Shown one piece after another: positions 63,801 to 64,000 of a DNA stretch of 64,000 nucleotides (positions are counted from its first letter, which is position 1; each line of letters starts with the position of its first letter). Position numbers and translations under genes: made by a program. This DNA comes from Isochrysis galbana (taxonomy: Eukaryota; Haptophyta; Isochrysidales; Isochrysidaceae), in assembly GCA_018136815.1 (NCBI GenBank), contig CM030931.1, forward strand, positions 7,858,550 to 7,922,549, written 5' to 3'. Below the pieces are notes generated by a model, which worked only from the letters and a program-made list of their open reading frames with translations, did no database searches and was not told the DNA's origin.

Positions 63801-64000
63801 AGCTCCCAAATGATGGCCCTTCACGTACGGCTGGGAATGCGCAAAGGGCCAACGCTGGCTGTGATACTGAATGGCACGTCGGCCAATCTCCACGCCACGG
63901 AGGCCCGTATAGCGTGGACACTTGCACGTATTCTCATTTTGGTGTGACGGATTACGGCGAGGCCGCCTGGTCTCGGGCGCAAGTCGATGGCACGGGATCG
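60804..64000 (+). CDS. FAN1: FAN1-like structure-specific nuclease, 5' and middle part
   Basis: FAN1 trims DNA flaps and unhooks interstrand crosslinks in the nucleus. Exon 1 is 60804-63578 and exon 2 is 63728-64000 (GTAAGC...TTAG, phase 0); the window ends before the VRR nuclease domain. ATG 60804 starts a basic stretch (MPPRKRSR); an upstream in-frame ATG at 60669 exists. A UBZ-type finger follows (CPVCSASVPAAIINAHLDAH, Cys21, Cys24, His36, His40), then a long disordered region. The block DPDELHFGGAFLDLSPLGRA and EWMRLHALP matches the FAN1 region before SAP, LLAPLSRLTMRQLRDLHSRYG fits SAP, and helical TPR-like text precedes the exon end. Exon 2 reads VVVSARFLPAEPNSKG. Assignment rests on domain order, as the catalytic residues are outside the window. 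Confidence 0.72.

Overview
The window is nuclear DNA from a GC-rich, intron-containing microbial eukaryote, most likely a secondary-plastid alga. A haptophyte is my first guess and a pelagophyte-like stramenopile the alternative; I cannot fix the species. The evidence is spliced genes with ordinary GT-AG introns of about 80-250 bp, many N-terminal secretory or plastid-type leaders, a plastid-type signal peptidase, a giant proline-rich wall-type glycoprotein, and a dense load of retroelements, DNA transposons and GC-rich dispersed repeats. I saw no tRNA, rRNA or CRISPR array.

Layout. 1-841: 3' half of an AldB/ExaC-type aldehyde dehydrogenase. 2084-7612: a four-exon proline-rich surface protein with cysteine repeats, a C-terminal membrane anchor and one in-frame TAA. 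7613-12268: repeats and decayed Gypsy-type debris. 12269-13372 (-): leader-bearing membrane protein. 15431-16387 (-): phytanoyl-CoA-dioxygenase-like enzyme. 17063-18585: dead Gypsy integrase split by a 765-bp retroposon. 20126-25870: complete Ty1/Copia element with identical 186-bp LTRs and a GAGGA target duplication. 26040-28126: six-exon LRR protein kinase. 28127-31600: nested repeats around Copia fragments. 31827-34246: a small secreted protein and an F-box/LRR protein. 34698-36450: LINE scrap and repeats. 36451-38310: a divergent pair of membrane-protein genes. 38469-42945: retroposons and two hAT-derived copies, one split by a 1.6-kb element. 43051-44378: coiled-coil protein. 45929-46483: plastid-type small protein. 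47215-50671: mosaic of GC-rich repeats. 50672-51986: type I signal peptidase. 53223-54750: alpha/beta hydrolase. 55671-57181: phosphatidylinositol phosphate kinase. 58075-59810: a repeat interrupted by an 886-bp TIR element. 60804-64000: FAN1-type DNA-repair nuclease, cut by the window end.

The host genes do not form one pathway; they are housekeeping, signalling, secretory and surface functions separated by transposable-element clusters. The most unusual content is in the repeats. Three GC-rich retroposon families (called R1, R2 and R3 here) share a core. R1 has 11-17 bp target-site duplications. Two other elements can be delimited exactly because an uninterrupted copy of the target lies elsewhere in the window. 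Gene models were assembled by hand from reading frames and splice signals; exon joins are inference except where phase and protein continuity both agree, as stated per entry.
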